This document shows positions 62,175 through 64,000 of a stretch of 64,000 bases of DNA, in pieces. A model generated the notes under the pieces. The model saw nothing but the letters and a program-made list of their open reading frames with translations, was not told the DNA's origin and made no database searches. The position numbers and the translations under genes were made by a program. The stretch comes from Rhodobacteraceae bacterium M382 (GTDB lineage: Bacteria; Pseudomonadota; Alphaproteobacteria; Rhodobacterales; Rhodobacteraceae), in assembly GCA_025141015.1 (NCBI GenBank), contig CP081098.1:2052501-2116500 (forward strand). The letters run 5' to 3'. Position 1 is the stretch's first letter; the number at the start of each line of letters is the position of its first letter.

Positions 62175-63113
62175 ATGATGCTGAATGCCAAGATCGGGTG
62201 GAATGCCAAGATTGGATTGCCTGTCGTGCTAATGACAGCGTTGGCGCACACGTCAGTCGACGCCGGAGAAGGTGCATTCTCCAATTATTTCCCAGGTGCC
62301 TACGGAAGCCTTTTGCCGGGCATGGCTCCGGAACCCGGATCAGTATTTGCAAACGTCAATTTGCTGTATCGCGGACAGGCAGATCGCGCAGTCAAAAACG
62401 GGCAGATCCAGGCGTCAATGAAAAGCGATGCGTTTTATTCCCTGTTCCAAGGTATGCACGTTTGGGATGCGCCCATGTTGGGAGGGCGGTTTGCCGTGGG
62501 CGGGTATATTCCCGTTGGTTATGCGTCTTACAGCGCCTCTGTCGGGGGGCTGGCGACGGCGCAGGACGAGTTCGCATTGGGCGATATTGGGATTATTCCG
62601 GCTTCTTTCTTCTGGTCTTCGGGAAAGGTTCATACAAATCTCTATGCTCTGATCATAGCACCCACCGGTCAGTATGACCCCAACGGATCAGTAAATATCG
62701 GACGCAATTATTGGAGCGCCGATCTGGTTGCTGCGCTTACATGGTTCGATCCCGAACGCGGCACCGAGTTTTCCGTTGTACCGGGCGTAATGTTCAATTC
62801 GGAAAATGAGGATACGAACTATCGAACCGGGACAGAGTTCCACATGGATTTCATGTTCAACCAATTCGTGTCCGAAGAGCTTTCTGTGGGACTACATGGC
62901 TATGCGTATAAGCAATTGACCGGAGACTCGGGGGCAGGGGCCTTGTTGGGGGATTTCAAAGGGGAAGCGTTTGGTATTGGTCCGGCGATTTCCTGGATTC
63001 CAAAATCTGCGGGTGGAAATGTCGCCTTTTCGGCCAGCTGGATTCACGATGTTCATTCCAAAAACCGTTTGTCCGGTGACTATGCCACTCTTTCATTTAG
63101 CATACAGTTTTAG
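62175..63113 (+). CDS. Outer-membrane channel-like protein (MetA-pathway/phenol degradation type)
   Basis: 312 residues from the ATG at 62175 (AAGGGG upstream); a second ATG follows at once. A signal peptide is likely (KIGLPVVLMTALAHTSVDAG). The mature protein is made of amphipathic beta strands with a terminal Phe (LSFSIQF), as for outer-membrane barrels. It shows family segments such as GAYGSLLPGMAPEPGSVFAN, LGDIGIIPASFFWSSGKVHT and LIIAPTGQYDP. The family (COG4313) is thought to import hydrophobic compounds. A long upstream gap holds a transposase remnant. Confidence 0.75.
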   Translation: MMLNAKIGWNAKIGLPVVLMTALAHTSVDAGEGAFSNYFPGAYGSLLPGMAPEPGSVFANVNLLYRGQADRAVKNGQIQASMKSDAFYSLFQGMHVWDAPMLGGRFAVGGYIPVGYASYSASVGGLATAQDEFALGDIGIIPASFFWSSGKVHTNLYALIIAPTGQYDPNGSVNIGRNYWSADLVAALTWFDPERGTEFSVVPGVMFNSENEDTNYRTGTEFHMDFMFNQFVSEELSVGLHGYAYKQLTGDSGAGALLGDFKGEAFGIGPAISWIPKSAGGNVAFSASWIHDVHSKNRLSGDYATLSFSIQF

Positions 63114-63416
63114 ACCCTAGGAAGACATGACTGCGCCGCTCTTGGGACGGGGACCAGGTGTGTGTTGGGTGGATGCGGAGGCCGAAAAAATCGCCGAACA
63201 GAGATGATCCGCGGGCTGGTGGAAACCTGTCTGCATGCCTAGATCGAGAAATGCCGCGGTTCCCCCAATAGAGCAGCCACCATATTGACCAACATGGCCG
63301 CCAACACAGCGACCACCACAGCAACCACCACGGCAACAATGGTCAAAATCCGACGTCAGATGTCAGTCCAATGCAAATCGAGGGCGAAAGGAATCCGCCC
63401 TCGAAATCAGTGCCGT
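63114..63416. other. Intergenic stretch with low-complexity tract
   Basis: 303 bases between convergent genes. At about 63290-63345 there is a CCACCACAGCAACCACCACG-like tract of ACC/AAC triplets of no clear function. The end holds the sulfatase terminator at 63379-63403. No supported gene. Confidence 0.5.
63379..63403 (-). terminator. Hairpin after sulfatase gene
   Basis: CGAGGGCG (63379-63386) and CGCCCTCG (63396-63403) form a perfect 8-base stem with a 9-base loop, 13 bases after the sulfatase stop. On the minus strand it is followed by ATTTGCATT, a weak T-tract, so it is a probable intrinsic terminator. Confidence 0.6.
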
Positions 63417-64000
63417 TTATTGCGACATCCCGCCTTCGCTGGAAATCTGCTCTTCGACATGCGCCTGATTGGTCACATTTGATCCCCGCGGTGGAAAGGC
63501 CGCAAATGTACCTAAATGCCGCTGCACAAGTTTGGCCGCAGGTCCAAATGCCCACATTTTGTTGCCCATCCATCGGGTATACATTCCGGACTCGTCAGCC
63601 GCTTTTTCATAGGGGTCACGACGGAGGTTGAACAGGAGCGGGGCGTTCAACTCATCCTTGGGACCGGCCCAACCGTGTGTTTGGATGGTAAAATGGGCCT
63701 TCCAATCGCCATAGCGTACGGCCTGGAGATCGGGGCCTTCGTAATAAACGATTTCCTTCCGGTTGCTGCCGGTTTCGCCAGTGAGGAAGGATGTCTGGTT
63801 GTAGCCATCAAGGTGCACCTGATAGCCTTCATAACCAGCGAGAAGCGCCTCGGGCAGGTCGTCGGGTCCTCCAGCGGCCGCAACCAAGGTCGGCATCCAG
63901 TCCATGCCATCAAAGATCCCGTTGCTGACTTTCCCTGCAGGGATTTTGCCCGGCCAACGAACGATCGCAGGAACACGGAAGCCACCTTCCCAAGTGGTCC
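63417..64000 (-). CDS. Sulfatase (arylsulfatase family), 3' part
   Basis: The frame is open from the right window edge to 63417, about 193 residues; the start lies outside. Visible C-terminal motifs are TTWEGGFRVPAIVRWPGKIP, IFDGMDWMPTLVAAAGG, YEGPDLQAVRYGDWKAHFTI and LFNLRRDPYEKAADES, all typical of type I sulfatases. The catalytic Cys/Ser signature lies upstream, outside the window. The enzyme would release sulfate from sulfated sugars or aromatics, usually in the periplasm. Confidence 0.9.
   Translation of the reverse strand, partial: TTWEGGFRVPAIVRWPGKIPAGKVSNGIFDGMDWMPTLVAAAGGPDDLPEALLAGYEGYQVHLDGYNQTSFLTGETGSNRKEIVYYEGPDLQAVRYGDWKAHFTIQTHGWAGPKDELNAPLLFNLRRDPYEKAADESGMYTRWMGNKMWAFGPAAKLVQRHLGTFAAFPPRGSNVTNQAHVEEQISSEGGMSQ

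Noticed and set aside
63097-63339. Minus-strand Trp-rich frame (MLPWWLLWWSLCWRPCWSIW)
   Set aside because: Produced by a low-complexity ACC/AAC tract; not a plausible membrane protein and overlaps the barrel gene end.

Overview
The window reads as a chromosomal segment of an alphaproteobacterium of the marine Rhodobacteraceae (Roseobacter group). Support: a DmdA-like GcvT-family demethylase, GlxA and LysR divergons, a PPC/RTX type-I-secreted giant protein, a Mu-like prophage with the gene set usual in this family, and degenerate 'AAGCGGACAT' intergenic repeats. No rRNA or tRNA gene was recognised.

Region 1 (1 to about 19434) is one end of a Mu-like transposable prophage. From about 11.2 kb down to base 1 it is read on the minus strand: a ner-position gene, a ParB-like protein, transposase A (intact DDE triad), MuB ATPase, a set of small early proteins (DUF3164, GemA, Mor activator), a terminator, then the lysis and packaging genes (amidase, small membrane protein, DUF2730, gp26-like, gp27-like). 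An XRE repressor faces the other way at 11.4 kb. Beyond it lie a LuxR/LuxI pair, a thermonuclease-like protein, a 1201-residue SIR2-domain protein and an unknown protein. A cluster of TTTGAAG repeats ending in a TG/CA terminus at 19434 suggests that these genes are cargo inside the phage left end. A 21-bp operator-like box occurs at the repressor/early promoter and again in front of luxI.

Region 2 (20-34 kb) is an accessory surface/secretion zone. It holds a beta-helix/RTX protein with six near-identical 162-bp repeats, an inner-membrane protein with a stalk of about 26 thirty-bp repeats and a peptidoglycan-binding end, a convergent secreted protein, a frameshifted antitoxin gene beside an inactivated IS5-family element, a 1622-residue RTX protein and a HlyC-like acyltransferase. 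No type I secretion genes are present.

Region 3 (34-47 kb) holds a divergent one-carbon/demethylation locus (Rieske oxygenase and an atypical PanB homologue versus MarR and a DmdA-like protein) with a perfect palindrome in between, a reverse transcriptase of probable defence type, a cytochrome b561/LytTR divergon, an MBL hydrolase/GlxA divergon and a TetR/DUF4345 divergon. Degenerate repeat copies bracket three of the small modules in regions 2 and 3.

Region 4 (47-64 kb) is more ordinary metabolism: a two-component system beside a glucose-type ABC transporter, glucokinase and a Gfo/Idh/MocA oxidoreductase; a five-gene operon with two sterol-desaturase-like enzymes controlled by a divergent LysR regulator; an outer-membrane channel gene next to a transposase remnant; and the 3' part of a sulfatase gene cut by the window edge.
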